A DNA stretch of 64,000 bases from Qipengyuania polymorpha (GTDB lineage: Bacteria; Pseudomonadota; Alphaproteobacteria; Sphingomonadales; Sphingomonadaceae). Positions 1 through 8,182 of this stretch are shown in pieces. Under the pieces are notes generated by a model. That model was not told the origin of the DNA, did not search any database, and worked only from the letters and a program-made list of their open reading frames with translations. Both the position numbers and the translations under genes were made by a program. The first letter of the stretch is position 1. Every line of letters begins with the position of its first letter. The DNA is taken from contig NZ_JAIGNK010000002.1 of assembly GCF_019711435.1 (NCBI RefSeq), positions 620,001 through 684,000 on the forward strand, written 5' to 3'.

Positions 1-503
1 CGCTGGAGGATTGCGAGCGCGAGGCGGCGGGCGGCGAAGTCAAACCACCCTGGCGCACGCTGCTGCGTCCGCGCACCATCGCCTATTTCATGATCTGGGC
101 TGGCATCGGGGGAGCCTTGCTGTTCGCTTTGGGCAATCGCACCCACACCGATCTCACCGTCGCGCCGGACCGGAACCCGCCCTTCATGCTGATGTCGGAC
201 GGATCGGTGCGCAACTCCTACACGCTCAAGCTGCGCAACATGGAAAGCCGCCCGCGCGAGATGGAAATCGCCGTCGAGGGATTGCCCGACGCGATCATGT
301 GGACCGACACCATCGGCCTTGACGAAGCAGCCGCGACGCAGCGGGTGACCGTGCCTGCCGACCAGGTCCGGCAGGTGCGCGCCTATGTTGCCGTGCCCGC
401 CGGGGCCGCATCGCAGGAATTCAGTTTCCGCCTCACGTCGCTGGACACCCAGCGCGAAACCGACACAGTCGCAACGCGCTTCGATGCGCCGGAGAACCAG
501 TGA
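1..503 (+). CDS. ccoG: Cytochrome c oxidase accessory protein CcoG, C-terminal part (5' end outside window)
   Basis: The gene is already open at the left edge; its frame runs from base 3 to the TGA at 501-503, giving about 166 visible residues. They show a basic stretch, one membrane helix (around IAYFMIWAGIGGALLF) and then an Ig-like C-terminal domain, which is the layout of the end of CcoG/RdxA/FixG. The ferredoxin-like 4Fe-4S region expected upstream lies outside the window. CcoG is a membrane iron-sulfur protein known to take part in copper handling during cbb3 oxidase maturation. The next gene, ccoH, starts on the stop codon (TGATG), so the two are translationally coupled. The order ccoG-ccoH-ccoI-ccoS is the standard one and supports the call. 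Confidence 0.88.
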   Translation, partial: LEDCEREAAGGEVKPPWRTLLRPRTIAYFMIWAGIGGALLFALGNRTHTDLTVAPDRNPPFMLMSDGSVRNSYTLKLRNMESRPREMEIAVEGLPDAIMWTDTIGLDEAAATQRVTVPADQVRQVRAYVAVPAGAASQEFSFRLTSLDTQRETDTVATRFDAPENQ

Positions 504-949
504 TGCGCCGCGAGTTTACAGGCAAGCACATGGCCATGATCATGATCGCCGGGTTCGGCATCGTGATCGCGGTGAATTTCTACATGGCCTCGCTCGCCAT
601 CGGCGGTTTCGGCGGCGTCGTGGTCGAGAACTCCTATGTCGCCAGCCAGAAATACAATGGCTGGCTCGAGGAAGCGCGCGCGGGCGAACAGCTGGGCTAT
701 GAAGCCACTGCGCTGCGCGGCCATGATGACCGGCTGGTCGTAACGACCCGCGGAGTCCCCCGCTATGCGCTGCTGTCGGCCGAACTTCGCCGCCCGCTCG
801 GCCAGCCCGAAGACATGGCGCTGCAATTCGAGCAGACGGGTGCGGACACCTATGCGTCGACCGACGACCTTCCTGCAGGGCGCTGGATCGCGCGCATTTC
901 CATCGAGACAGACGGCAGCCGCTGGGTGGACGAGGTCGAGGTGCAATGA
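503..949 (+). CDS. ccoH: FixH/CcoH family cbb3 oxidase assembly protein
   Basis: This 148-residue protein has a short cytoplasmic N-terminus, one membrane helix at about residues 10-35 (MAMIMIAGFGIVIAVNFYMA) and a soluble periplasmic domain, as in FixH/CcoH. The family is needed for assembly or stability of cbb3-type cytochrome oxidase, and its place between ccoG and ccoI is diagnostic. A GTG at 500 is also in frame, but the ATG at 503 overlapping the ccoG stop is the more natural coupled start. The end overlaps the ccoI start by four bases (ATGA). The sequence is poorly conserved, so the call rests on context and topology. Confidence 0.85.
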   Translation: MRREFTGKHMAMIMIAGFGIVIAVNFYMASLAIGGFGGVVVENSYVASQKYNGWLEEARAGEQLGYEATALRGHDDRLVVTTRGVPRYALLSAELRRPLGQPEDMALQFEQTGADTYASTDDLPAGRWIARISIETDGSRWVDEVEVQ

Positions 950-3069
950 ATGCGCCCCTCGATATCGACGCGCTTGCAGCCGCCAGCCTGCAAGACAGCC
1001 GCCTGACCGTACCCGGGATGCGCTGCGCCGGGTGCATCTCGAAGATCGAGCGCGGCCTGGCCAAGCTCGACGGTGTCGAAGCGGCGCGCGTCAATTTCTC
1101 GGCCAAGCGCGTGGCGGTCCGCCACGAGGCGAAGCTCGATATCCAGGACCTTGTCGACGCGATTGCCGACATCGGCTTCGAAGCACAGCCGGTGGCGGAA
1201 AACCCGATGGGCCGCGACGACCGCGAAGCCAGATTGCTGCTCCGCTCGCTGGCGGTCGCCGGTTTCGGCATGATGAACATCATGCTGCTGTCGGTCAGCG
1301 TGTGGTCCGGCGCCGGCGGCGTGACCCGCGACCTGTTCCACTGGCTCTCGGCGATTATCGCCCTGCCCGTCATCGCCTATGCCGGACGCCCCTTCTTTGC
1401 GAGCGCCGCCATGGCGCTGCGCCACCGGCGGACGAACATGGACGTGCCGATTTCGATCGGTGTCCTGCTGGCAACCGCGCTGAGCCTCTATGAAACCATC
1501 GCCAGCGGCGAACATGCCTATTTCGACAGCGCGGTCATGCTGTTGTTCTTCCTGCTTGCCGGACGGGCGCTCGACGCGACGATGCGCAACCGGACGCGAG
1601 CAGGTATAGGTGCCCTGCTCTCGCGCATGGGCAAGAGCGCATTGGTGCTGGAGGATGGCGGGAGCCAGCGCACCCTTGCTGCCGAAGACCTTGAAGCGGG
1701 CATGGTCATGCTGGTGGCAGCGGGAGAGGCGCTTGCCGCCGACGGCATCATCGAAGAGGGCGCAACCACGCTCGACAATGCGATGCTCACCGGGGAAAGC
1801 GCGCCGCAGGCCGCCCATACCGGCGACATGGTCTATGCCGGTGCGATAAACCTGGGCAATCCGGTTCGCGTGCGCGTCACCGCTGCGGCTTCGGACACCG
1901 CGCTCGCAGAAATCGCGCGGCTGATGGATGAAGCCGGGCAATCGCGCAGCCATTATGTCCGCATCGCGGACCGCGCCTCGCGGCTCTATGCACCCGCCGT
2001 GCATTCGCTGGCACTGCTCGCCTTCGCCGGCTGGATGATCGCCGGGGCGGGATGGCACCAGTCGCTCGTCATCGCGATTGCCGTCCTCATCATCACCTGT
2101 CCCTGCGCCATGGGGCTGGCCGTTCCTGCAGCCCAAGTCGTGGCATCCGGCGCGCTTGCCCGCCGCGGCTTGCTGGTGAAAGACGGCAGCGCGCTGGAAC
2201 GCCTCGCCGAGGTCGATGTCGCCGTGTTCGACAAGACCGGCACGCTGACGCTCGGCGAGCCCCTTCCCGAGCTCGGTCATCTCAGCCCGAGGCAGGCCTC
2301 TGTCGCGCTCGCGCTTGCCCGCACCAGCCGCCATCCGCTGAGCCGGGGCATCGCCAAGACTTTGGAAGCCCGTGGGGTGGCAGCCGCCGCACTCGACAAC
2401 ATCACAGAAGAGAGCGGCCGCGGGGTCACGGGCCTGTTCGAGGGTACGCATGTGGCGCTCGCGCGCCCCGATGCCGCCGGAACGAAGATCGCGACGGGCC
2501 TGCGCATCGGCGACGAGGTGACGGACATCGTCTTCACCGACCCGGTCCGCGCCGATGCCTCGCAGGCGCTGGCAGACTTGTCGGGCGCGGGCGTCGAGAG
2601 CTCGATCCTCTCGGGCGACCGGGAGGGGCCTGTCGGCGCGCTCGCTGCCGAACTCGGGCTGGAATGGAAAGCCGGGCTGCACCCCGACGACAAGCTGGCG
2701 CATCTCGAACAATTGAAGGCGGCCGGTCACCGCCCGTTGATGGTGGGCGATGGCATCAATGACGGCCCTGCCCTTGCCGCGGCCCATGCCTCTATCGCGC
2801 CCGGCAGCGCCAGCGACGTCAGCCAGCAGGCGGCCGATGCCGTCTTCCTCGGCGGCGACCTCAAGCCGGTCGCGCTGGCAGTGAAGGTCGCCCGCCGGAC
2901 CATGGTAATCGTGCGGCAGAATTTCGCCTTCGCGATCATCTACAACATTTTCGCCGTGCCGCTGGCGCTCGCCGGCATGGTCACGCCGCTGATTGCCGCC
3001 GTGGCCATGTCGCTCAGTTCGCTTGTCGTGGTCGGCAATTCGCTCCGGCTGGCAAGGGCAGCGCGATGA
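946..3069 (+). CDS. ccoI: Copper-exporting P1B-type ATPase CcoI/FixI
   Basis: This 707-residue heavy-metal P-type ATPase has an N-terminal metal-binding domain with the motif GMRCAGC (residues 24-30), an actuator-domain TGES (about 282), the membrane metal site CPC (about 385-387), the phosphorylation motif DKTGTL (Asp at about 429) and the hinge motif GDGIND (about 601). Together these define a Cu+-transporting P1B ATPase. Within a cco cluster it is CcoI/FixI, which supplies copper for the CcoN active site rather than for bulk detoxification. ATGA overlaps with ccoH upstream and ccoS downstream imply one transcript. All catalytic motifs are intact. Confidence 0.95.
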   Translation: MNAPLDIDALAAASLQDSRLTVPGMRCAGCISKIERGLAKLDGVEAARVNFSAKRVAVRHEAKLDIQDLVDAIADIGFEAQPVAENPMGRDDREARLLLRSLAVAGFGMMNIMLLSVSVWSGAGGVTRDLFHWLSAIIALPVIAYAGRPFFASAAMALRHRRTNMDVPISIGVLLATALSLYETIASGEHAYFDSAVMLLFFLLAGRALDATMRNRTRAGIGALLSRMGKSALVLEDGGSQRTLAAEDLEAGMVMLVAAGEALAADGIIEEGATTLDNAMLTGESAPQAAHTGDMVYAGAINLGNPVRVRVTAAASDTALAEIARLMDEAGQSRSHYVRIADRASRLYAPAVHSLALLAFAGWMIAGAGWHQSLVIAIAVLIITCPCAMGLAVPAAQVVASGALARRGLLVKDGSALERLAEVDVAVFDKTGTLTLGEPLPELGHLSPRQASVALALARTSRHPLSRGIAKTLEARGVAAAALDNITEESGRGVTGLFEGTHVALARPDAAGTKIATGLRIGDEVTDIVFTDPVRADASQALADLSGAGVESSILSGDREGPVGALAAELGLEWKAGLHPDDKLAHLEQLKAAGHRPLMVGDGINDGPALAAAHASIAPGSASDVSQQAADAVFLGGDLKPVALAVKVARRTMVIVRQNFAFAIIYNIFAVPLALAGMVTPLIAAVAMSLSSLVVVGNSLRLARAAR

Positions 3070-3221
3070 CCGGTCTCGCCTTCCTCATACCCATCGCGCT
3101 CGGCCTCGGCATGCTGGGCCTTGCTGCCTTTTTCTGGGCGATGAAGAAGGGCCAGTTCGAGGATCTGGATGGCGCAGCGCAGCGCATCCTGATCGACGAC
3201 GACGACGAGGATGAGGAATGA
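3066..3221 (+). CDS. ccoS: cbb3 oxidase maturation protein CcoS
   Basis: This 51-residue single-helix protein starts at an ATG overlapping the ccoI stop (ATGA). It has a hydrophobic N-terminal helix, then the family signature FFWAMKKGQFEDLDGAAQRI, and ends in a run of acidic residues (DDDDEDEE). That is typical for CcoS, which is required for cofactor insertion into cbb3 oxidase. The acidic tail often varies between species. Its stop overlaps the start of the next small gene. Confidence 0.93.
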   Translation: MTGLAFLIPIALGLGMLGLAAFFWAMKKGQFEDLDGAAQRILIDDDDEDEE

Positions 3222-3427
3222 AGCTCGACGCCCTTGCGGGCCTGATCGCGCTGATGCCACTGGCCCTCGGGCCGCTGCCGGCCTCCGACAGGACGATCAC
3301 CGCCAGCCTGTGCAATGGCGGCTCGATCGAGATCCCCCTGAGGCGCGAGGCCCCGCCCGAGCCTCCTTGCGCTGCCAAGGCCTGCCATTCCGCATCATGC
3401 CGCAAGAGATTTGACCTGGCTCAATGA
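3218..3427 (+). CDS. Small secreted Cys-containing protein at the end of the cco cluster
   Basis: This 69-residue protein has a probable signal sequence (residues 1 to about 23, MKLDALAGLIALMPLALGPL). The mature part has a Cys at about 32 and three clustered Cys and one His near the C-terminus (PPCAAKACHSASCRKRFD). It is fused by ATGA overlaps to ccoS and to hemN, so it is co-translated with the cbb3 assembly genes. I do not recognise a named family. The Cys/His cluster and the setting suggest a periplasmic metal-binding (copper or heme) accessory protein, which is inference only. Confidence 0.75.
   Translation: MKLDALAGLIALMPLALGPLPASDRTITASLCNGGSIEIPLRREAPPEPPCAAKACHSASCRKRFDLAQ
3411..3424 (+). 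promoter_or_regulatory. Possible FNR/Anr-type half-site pair at the hemN start
   Basis: The 14-mer TTGACCTGGCTCAA has both TTGA and TCAA arms with the N6 spacing of FNR-type sites. The inner bases (C..C) do not match the full TTGAT-N4-ATCAA consensus, and the site overlaps the 3424 start codon, so chance is possible. It would fit best if hemN were started at the internal ATG at 3460. Confidence 0.25.
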
Positions 3428-4773
3428 CGGCGCGCCATGCCTCTCCCAAGAGGCACGGCATGTGGACCTATTACCCCGATCTCCTCGCCCGGCCCGTGCC
3501 CCGTTACACGAGCTATCCCACCGCCGCCGAGTTCGGCAGTCTGGAACCCGATATCCACCGCCACGCTCTCCGCACGGCAGAGGGCGACATATCGCTCTAT
3601 GTCCACATCCCCTTCTGCGAGAAAATCTGCTTTTACTGCGGCTGCAACACCGCTTCATCGGGGCGCCGCCAGCGGCTTGAAACCTATCTCGCCGCGCTTC
3701 ACCGGGAAATCGGACTGGTGGCCGCAGAGCTGCCCAAATCCGCGCGGATCCGAAGGATTGCTTTCGGAGGAGGCAGTCCCAACGCCATCACGCCCGACGA
3801 TTTCCAACGGCTCGTCGATGCGCTCTTTTTCAACCTGCCCGTGGTCGAACCGGTGTTGTCGATCGAACTCGACCCGCGGACGATGACGCGCGAATGGGCC
3901 GAGGTCATCGAGCGGGTCGGCATCGAGCGTGCCAGCCTTGGCGTTCAGACGTTTTCGCCCGAATGCCAGCAGGCCATCGGCCGCGTGCAACCCGAGGAAT
4001 GCATCGTGCAAACGGTCGACTGGCTGCGCGAGGCGGGAGTGACCTCGCTCAATTTCGACCTCATGTACGGCCTGCCGGGCCAGTCGATGCACGATCTCGA
4101 AGACAGCCTGCAGCGCACGCGCGTGCTCGGGGCCGACCGGGTTGCGCTGTTCGGCTATGCCCACGTCCCGCACATCGTGCCGCGCCAGCGGGCCATCGAC
4201 GACAGCAACCTGCCCGGCCAGCAGGAGCGATTCTCCATGGCGCAGATGGGCTACGGCTATTTCGCGACGCATGGCTATGCGCCGATCGGGTTCGACCATT
4301 TCGCCAGGCCCGGGAGCGATCCGCTCGCGAGGGCAGCGCTCGACGGAACGCTGCGGCGCAACTTCCAGGGCTTCACCGACGACCAGAGCGAGGTGCTGAT
4401 CGGCCTCGGCGCATCGGCCATCAGCAGCTTCCCGCATGTGCTGGCGCAAAACGAAAAGAACAGCGGGCGCTATCGCATGCTGTCTTCGCAGGACTGCCTG
4501 TCGGCCAATCGCGGCATCCAGCGCAGCGCCGAAGACCGCTACCGTTCTGCCGTCATCGAGAACCTCCTGTGCCAGGGCCGCGCGCGGCTGGGCCGGCGCC
4601 TGATGCGCGAAGCCCACGAGGGGCTGCAGCCCTTCCTCGAGCGCGGGCTTGCCTCGATCGACGGGCAATGGCTCGCCATCCCTCCCGAAGGCCTGCCCTA
4701 TGCGCGCTCGATTGCCGCGCTCTTCGATGCCTACCGCCAGCCTGCCGCAAGGAAATTCAGCTCGGCAATCTAG
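3424..4773 (+). CDS. hemN: Oxygen-independent coproporphyrinogen III oxidase (radical SAM)
   Basis: This 449-residue radical-SAM enzyme converts coproporphyrinogen III to protoporphyrinogen IX in heme synthesis without oxygen. The 4Fe-4S/SAM motif is present as C65-x3-C69-x2-C72-x-C74 in the segment HIPFCEKICFYCGCN, followed by the GGGSP box. The N-terminal region PVPRYTSYPTA is typical of HemN and includes a residue stretch that distinguishes it from HemW. Length is normal. The ATG at 3424 overlaps the preceding stop (ATGA); an alternative start at 3460 (MWTYYPDLL) agrees better with where many HemN proteins begin. Location after the cbb3 genes fits joint low-oxygen use. Confidence 0.93.
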   Translation: MTARHASPKRHGMWTYYPDLLARPVPRYTSYPTAAEFGSLEPDIHRHALRTAEGDISLYVHIPFCEKICFYCGCNTASSGRRQRLETYLAALHREIGLVAAELPKSARIRRIAFGGGSPNAITPDDFQRLVDALFFNLPVVEPVLSIELDPRTMTREWAEVIERVGIERASLGVQTFSPECQQAIGRVQPEECIVQTVDWLREAGVTSLNFDLMYGLPGQSMHDLEDSLQRTRVLGADRVALFGYAHVPHIVPRQRAIDDSNLPGQQERFSMAQMGYGYFATHGYAPIGFDHFARPGSDPLARAALDGTLRRNFQGFTDDQSEVLIGLGASAISSFPHVLAQNEKNSGRYRMLSSQDCLSANRGIQRSAEDRYRSAVIENLLCQGRARLGRRLMREAHEGLQPFLERGLASIDGQWLAIPPEGLPYARSIAALFDAYRQPAARKFSSAI

Positions 4774-5018
4774 CCGCCCCTCTGCACCGAAAAATCACGG
4801 CGGAATGAAAGCGCGAGACATTCGGGCCGGTTTGTCCGCCTGCCTGTTCGAAGAACACGGCTTTGACGCCGCCCCCGCTTTTCGGGGGCAGGACTTTCCG
4901 TTCTCGGTTGAAGTATAGGCACAAACGCAACACTATTGCTTTTGGCGGCGCTACATGTATCTTTTATAACCTCAATCGAAAACAAATCGGTCGCATATTG
5001 CTCAACGGGGGTAATGGC

Positions 5019-6635
5019 ATGCGGCTGAACACCCGCTCGATATCGCTGGAGGTCAAGCCTTCGCACGAGGACAAGCTCGTGCGACTGCTCGTCGACCTGC
5101 GTGGCGGGAGGTCGGTCGGGCGCGAAGGTGAACCCGGTCACTATCCCGATATACTGGCGCGGCTCCCGACCTGCCATTTCCTTTCCATCTGCATGGTAGA
5201 ATCGAGCGATTACGATCCGCTGCTCGTCATCGAGGCAAATTTCGATGGTCCCGAGGGGCCCTTCTGGGCGCAATTGCAGGCGGTTCTGGGAGAGGCCCTG
5301 CGCGAAGCCCTGCGCTGCTGCAAGCGCCCTCTGGACGACACTGCCGAACTCTACGATCTTGTCACCGCTCACCGGTCACGCCGCGATCCTGCCCCTTTCC
5401 TCGAACGTCATGTCATGCGCCCCAAGGCGTTCTTCCATGGCAATCGCGGATTGCCGCGCGAACGGATCCTCGCCGAGAAAGCACTCGCGGAAGCCGTCGA
5501 GCAGCGGCTGCATGACGGCGGCGGCGCGTGGAACGGGAAATCCTCGGAAGACGTGCGCCTCGCCTTGCGATCCCAGCTGATGCCCCGGTTCGAGTGGCTC
5601 GGCCAGAAACCGGCCGCGCGCATCCCCTTGGGCGAAAGCTTGCTCGACTGGGCGAAGCTCGCAGCCGTCCTGTTCCTGGTGCTGCACCTCGCCCTCGTCC
5701 CGGGCGCGATACTCGCGGCACTTCTGGGAAACACCGCACTGGGCGTCTTGCTAGCGCTCGTCGCCGTTCCGGTCTGGCTTTTCTTCACCCGCTACCGGCG
5801 ACCCGCGGGGGACGTCGGCACCTCCAGCTCCAACACCTTGCTATCGCTCGCCCGTACCAATGCCTTCAAGATTATCGGCGCGCTGGCCGTCCTGTTCCTT
5901 TTAAGCTGGCCGGTCAGCGCCAGCGTCAATCTTGTTGCGAAGGACATGGCCTGGCCGGAAGCGTGGCAGGCATCGGCGCGCCAGCTGGCATGGGGCATCG
6001 TCTGGCTCGTGGCCGTGCTGGTCCCTGCCGCACTCATCTGGATGCGCTATCTGGAAAGACACGACTCCAGCCAGGACGGGCCGGTCACCGATCCTGTTGC
6101 CCTGCGCCAGATGAGGGAGATGGAAGACTGGATCCCGCAAAACCACATGGTCTCCGTGGTTTCGCTGCGCCCGCAGATACCGCGCAGGGCGATGTCCTAC
6201 ATCGGCACTCCGCTCATCCATCTCGCGCTGCGGGCAGCGGTTCGTGACGGGTACCTGGGTTCGATGCGCACGATCCACTGCGCGCAATGGGCCTTCGTCA
6301 ACAACGGCTCGCGGCTGCTGTTCCTGAGCAATTACGACCTGAGCTGGGAATCCTATTTCGACGATTTCATCGAGAAGGCGCACGAAGGCGTCACCGCCGT
6401 GTGGTGCGGGAGCGTGGGCTTTCCCCCGGTCACCATGATCATCGAGGACGGTGCCGCGCATGGGCGGGCGTTCAAGAACTGGGCGCGGCACAGCATGTCG
6501 CCGACCCGGTTCTGGGTCAGCGCCTACCCCACGCTCACCGTCGACCAGATCGAGCGCAACAACCGCATCGCAAACGGGTTGTGCGCAGCCAGCCTTCCGC
6601 CGGCGGCGGCCCGGCAATGGGCGGACGACCTGTGA
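5019..6635 (+). CDS. Four-helix membrane protein coupled to a DyP peroxidase
   Basis: This 538-residue protein has an N-terminal soluble region of about 200 residues beginning with a ferredoxin-like pattern (TRSISLEVKPSHEDKLVRLL). Four predicted membrane helices follow, at roughly 211-230, 240-258, 281-303 and 322-344, and a C-terminal soluble domain contains the segment FLSNYDLSWESYFDDFIEKA and ends near SAYPTLTVDQIERN. The start at 5019 was chosen for the GGGGGT stretch ahead of it and because upstream codons look non-coding. Its stop overlaps the GTG of the peroxidase gene (GTGA), so it is translationally coupled. I recognise no named function. The C-terminal domain may be a scaffold or redox partner for the peroxidase (inference). 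Confidence 0.8.
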   Translation: MRLNTRSISLEVKPSHEDKLVRLLVDLRGGRSVGREGEPGHYPDILARLPTCHFLSICMVESSDYDPLLVIEANFDGPEGPFWAQLQAVLGEALREALRCCKRPLDDTAELYDLVTAHRSRRDPAPFLERHVMRPKAFFHGNRGLPRERILAEKALAEAVEQRLHDGGGAWNGKSSEDVRLALRSQLMPRFEWLGQKPAARIPLGESLLDWAKLAAVLFLVLHLALVPGAILAALLGNTALGVLLALVAVPVWLFFTRYRRPAGDVGTSSSNTLLSLARTNAFKIIGALAVLFLLSWPVSASVNLVAKDMAWPEAWQASARQLAWGIVWLVAVLVPAALIWMRYLERHDSSQDGPVTDPVALRQMREMEDWIPQNHMVSVVSLRPQIPRRAMSYIGTPLIHLALRAAVRDGYLGSMRTIHCAQWAFVNNGSRLLFLSNYDLSWESYFDDFIEKAHEGVTAVWCGSVGFPPVTMIIEDGAAHGRAFKNWARHSMSPTRFWVSAYPTLTVDQIERNNRIANGLCAASLPPAAARQWADDL

Positions 6636-8182
6636 GCGACAAGAACCTCGACGGCAGCTCGTGGAAGCTTGCAAAGTCGCATGCCCACGAGGTGCAAGGC
6701 ATGGTGGTCAGCGGCTTCAGCCACCTTCCGATCTCGCAGACCTTGCTGCTGCAGTTCAAATGGCCCGGAACCGCCCATGGCGGGAAATGGCTCCAGAAGC
6801 TGGAGAAAGTGGCCCCCGTCACACCTGCCGACGGCAAGCAGGATTCCTCGGTCTCGCTCGGAATTACCGCGACGGGCCTGCGCAAGATGGGTGTCGGCGA
6901 GGAGATCCTCGCCGGCTTCTCGCAACCCTTTCGCGAGGGGATGTTCCAGACCGACCGGATGCGGCGGCTTAACGACCGGGTCGGCAAGGACTGGAGCGAA
7001 TGCGTCATCAAAGGCGGCCCGCTGTGGAGCGCGAATACGCCCTTCGACCATGCCGGCGATGGTTCAGGCCAGCTTGCCAATCTGCCGAGGCGCGACAGCA
7101 TCGAGGTCGAGACCGAACTTACCGTCCATGCCATCCTCATCATTCACTGCAAGGAGGCACCGGAGGCCGCCGCTTGGGCGCAAAGGACTGCCGATGTTCT
7201 CAAGCAGTGCGATGTCGACGTGGTCCGGGCGAAAGAAACGACGCTAGGTTTCGACGGCGAAGGCATGGTGCGCGAGCATTACGGTTTCGTCGACGGCCTC
7301 TCGCAGCCAATTCCGTGGGACGAGAAAGCGGTCCACGATGCCCCTCCCGAGCCGGACCCCGTCAACGGCATTGCCCTGGGCGATGTCCTGCTGGGCCATG
7401 TCGACGGCCATCACGAGGTGACCAAGGGACCTCTGGTCGAAAGGCAGGGCAAAGGCCTCGCAGATCCGGACGATAAAGAGGGCTTGGACCTTTTGTTCAA
7501 CGGAACCTACCTGGTGGTGCGCGAACTCAGGCAGGACGTTGCCGGCTTCTGGAAGAGCGCCAAGCGCATTGCGCGTTCGATGGGCCCCGACCCCAAGACC
7601 GGCAGGCCATTCGGTGAAGACTGGGTTGGCGAGCGTGTTATCGGACGTTCGATGGCGGGCGACGTGCTGCGCCCCGGCGGGGTGCTGAAGCGCAAGGACC
7701 CGGCGGTGCCCGACAACGACTTTCTCTACTTCGATGACGATCGCGCAGGGCTGGGCTGTCCGCTCGGGTCGCACATCAGGCGCGGCAACCCGCGCGACGG
7801 GCTGGCGACCAAGCCATCCCAGACAAAATCCCTCCTCGCATCGAGCAACCGGCACCGGATTATCCGGCGCGCGAGGAAGTTCGGACCCTATATCGAAGAC
7901 CGCATGGTCGATGACGGCGTCGAACGCGGGTTGATGTTCGGGGTCATCAACGCCGATATCGAGCGGCAGTTCGAGTTCGTGCAGCAGACCTGGATGATGA
8001 GTCCCTCTTTCAGGACGCTGTTCGACGAGACGGACCCGCTGCTCGGCCCCAAGTCGCACTTCAGCATGGGCGCAGAGCCGGTGCGGCGCCGCGTCACCGT
8101 CCATAACCACACCAGGCTGGCTGGCGGCGATTACTTCTTCATGCCCAGCCTGCCGGCAATCGAATGGCTCTCGCGGTTATGA
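6632..8182 (+). CDS. DyP-type (dye-decolourising) heme peroxidase
   Basis: This 516-residue protein starts with GTG overlapping the upstream stop. The GxxDG signature of DyP peroxidases is present as GFVDGLSQP (about residue 218). The segment CPLGSHIRRGNPRD (about 376-389) supplies the presumptive proximal heme His and the NPR motif, and GVINADIERQFEFVQQTWM and the C-terminal GGDYFFMPSLPAI match conserved DyP regions. DyP enzymes use a distal Asp and hydrogen peroxide to oxidise varied substrates. No Tat signal or encapsulin-targeting tail is visible, so it is probably cytoplasmic and held near the membrane by the upstream partner. Its end overlaps the P450 start (ATGA). Confidence 0.88.
   Translation: MSDKNLDGSSWKLAKSHAHEVQGMVVSGFSHLPISQTLLLQFKWPGTAHGGKWLQKLEKVAPVTPADGKQDSSVSLGITATGLRKMGVGEEILAGFSQPFREGMFQTDRMRRLNDRVGKDWSECVIKGGPLWSANTPFDHAGDGSGQLANLPRRDSIEVETELTVHAILIIHCKEAPEAAAWAQRTADVLKQCDVDVVRAKETTLGFDGEGMVREHYGFVDGLSQPIPWDEKAVHDAPPEPDPVNGIALGDVLLGHVDGHHEVTKGPLVERQGKGLADPDDKEGLDLLFNGTYLVVRELRQDVAGFWKSAKRIARSMGPDPKTGRPFGEDWVGERVIGRSMAGDVLRPGGVLKRKDPAVPDNDFLYFDDDRAGLGCPLGSHIRRGNPRDGLATKPSQTKSLLASSNRHRIIRRARKFGPYIEDRMVDDGVERGLMFGVINADIERQFEFVQQTWMMSPSFRTLFDETDPLLGPKSHFSMGAEPVRRRVTVHNHTRLAGGDYFFMPSLPAIEWLSRL

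Noticed and set aside
850-2787. Open frame of 645 codons antisense to ccoI
   Set aside because: It mirrors the third-position G+C bias of the real ccoI frame; the plus-strand protein has all P-type ATPase motifs, and the antisense translation is low-complexity Arg/Gly/Ala/His-rich.
4871-4889. GCCCCCG-CTTTT-CGGGGGC hairpin after hemN
   Set aside because: Perfect stem but no U tract on either strand; it could be a weak or Rho-assisted terminator, but the support is insufficient.
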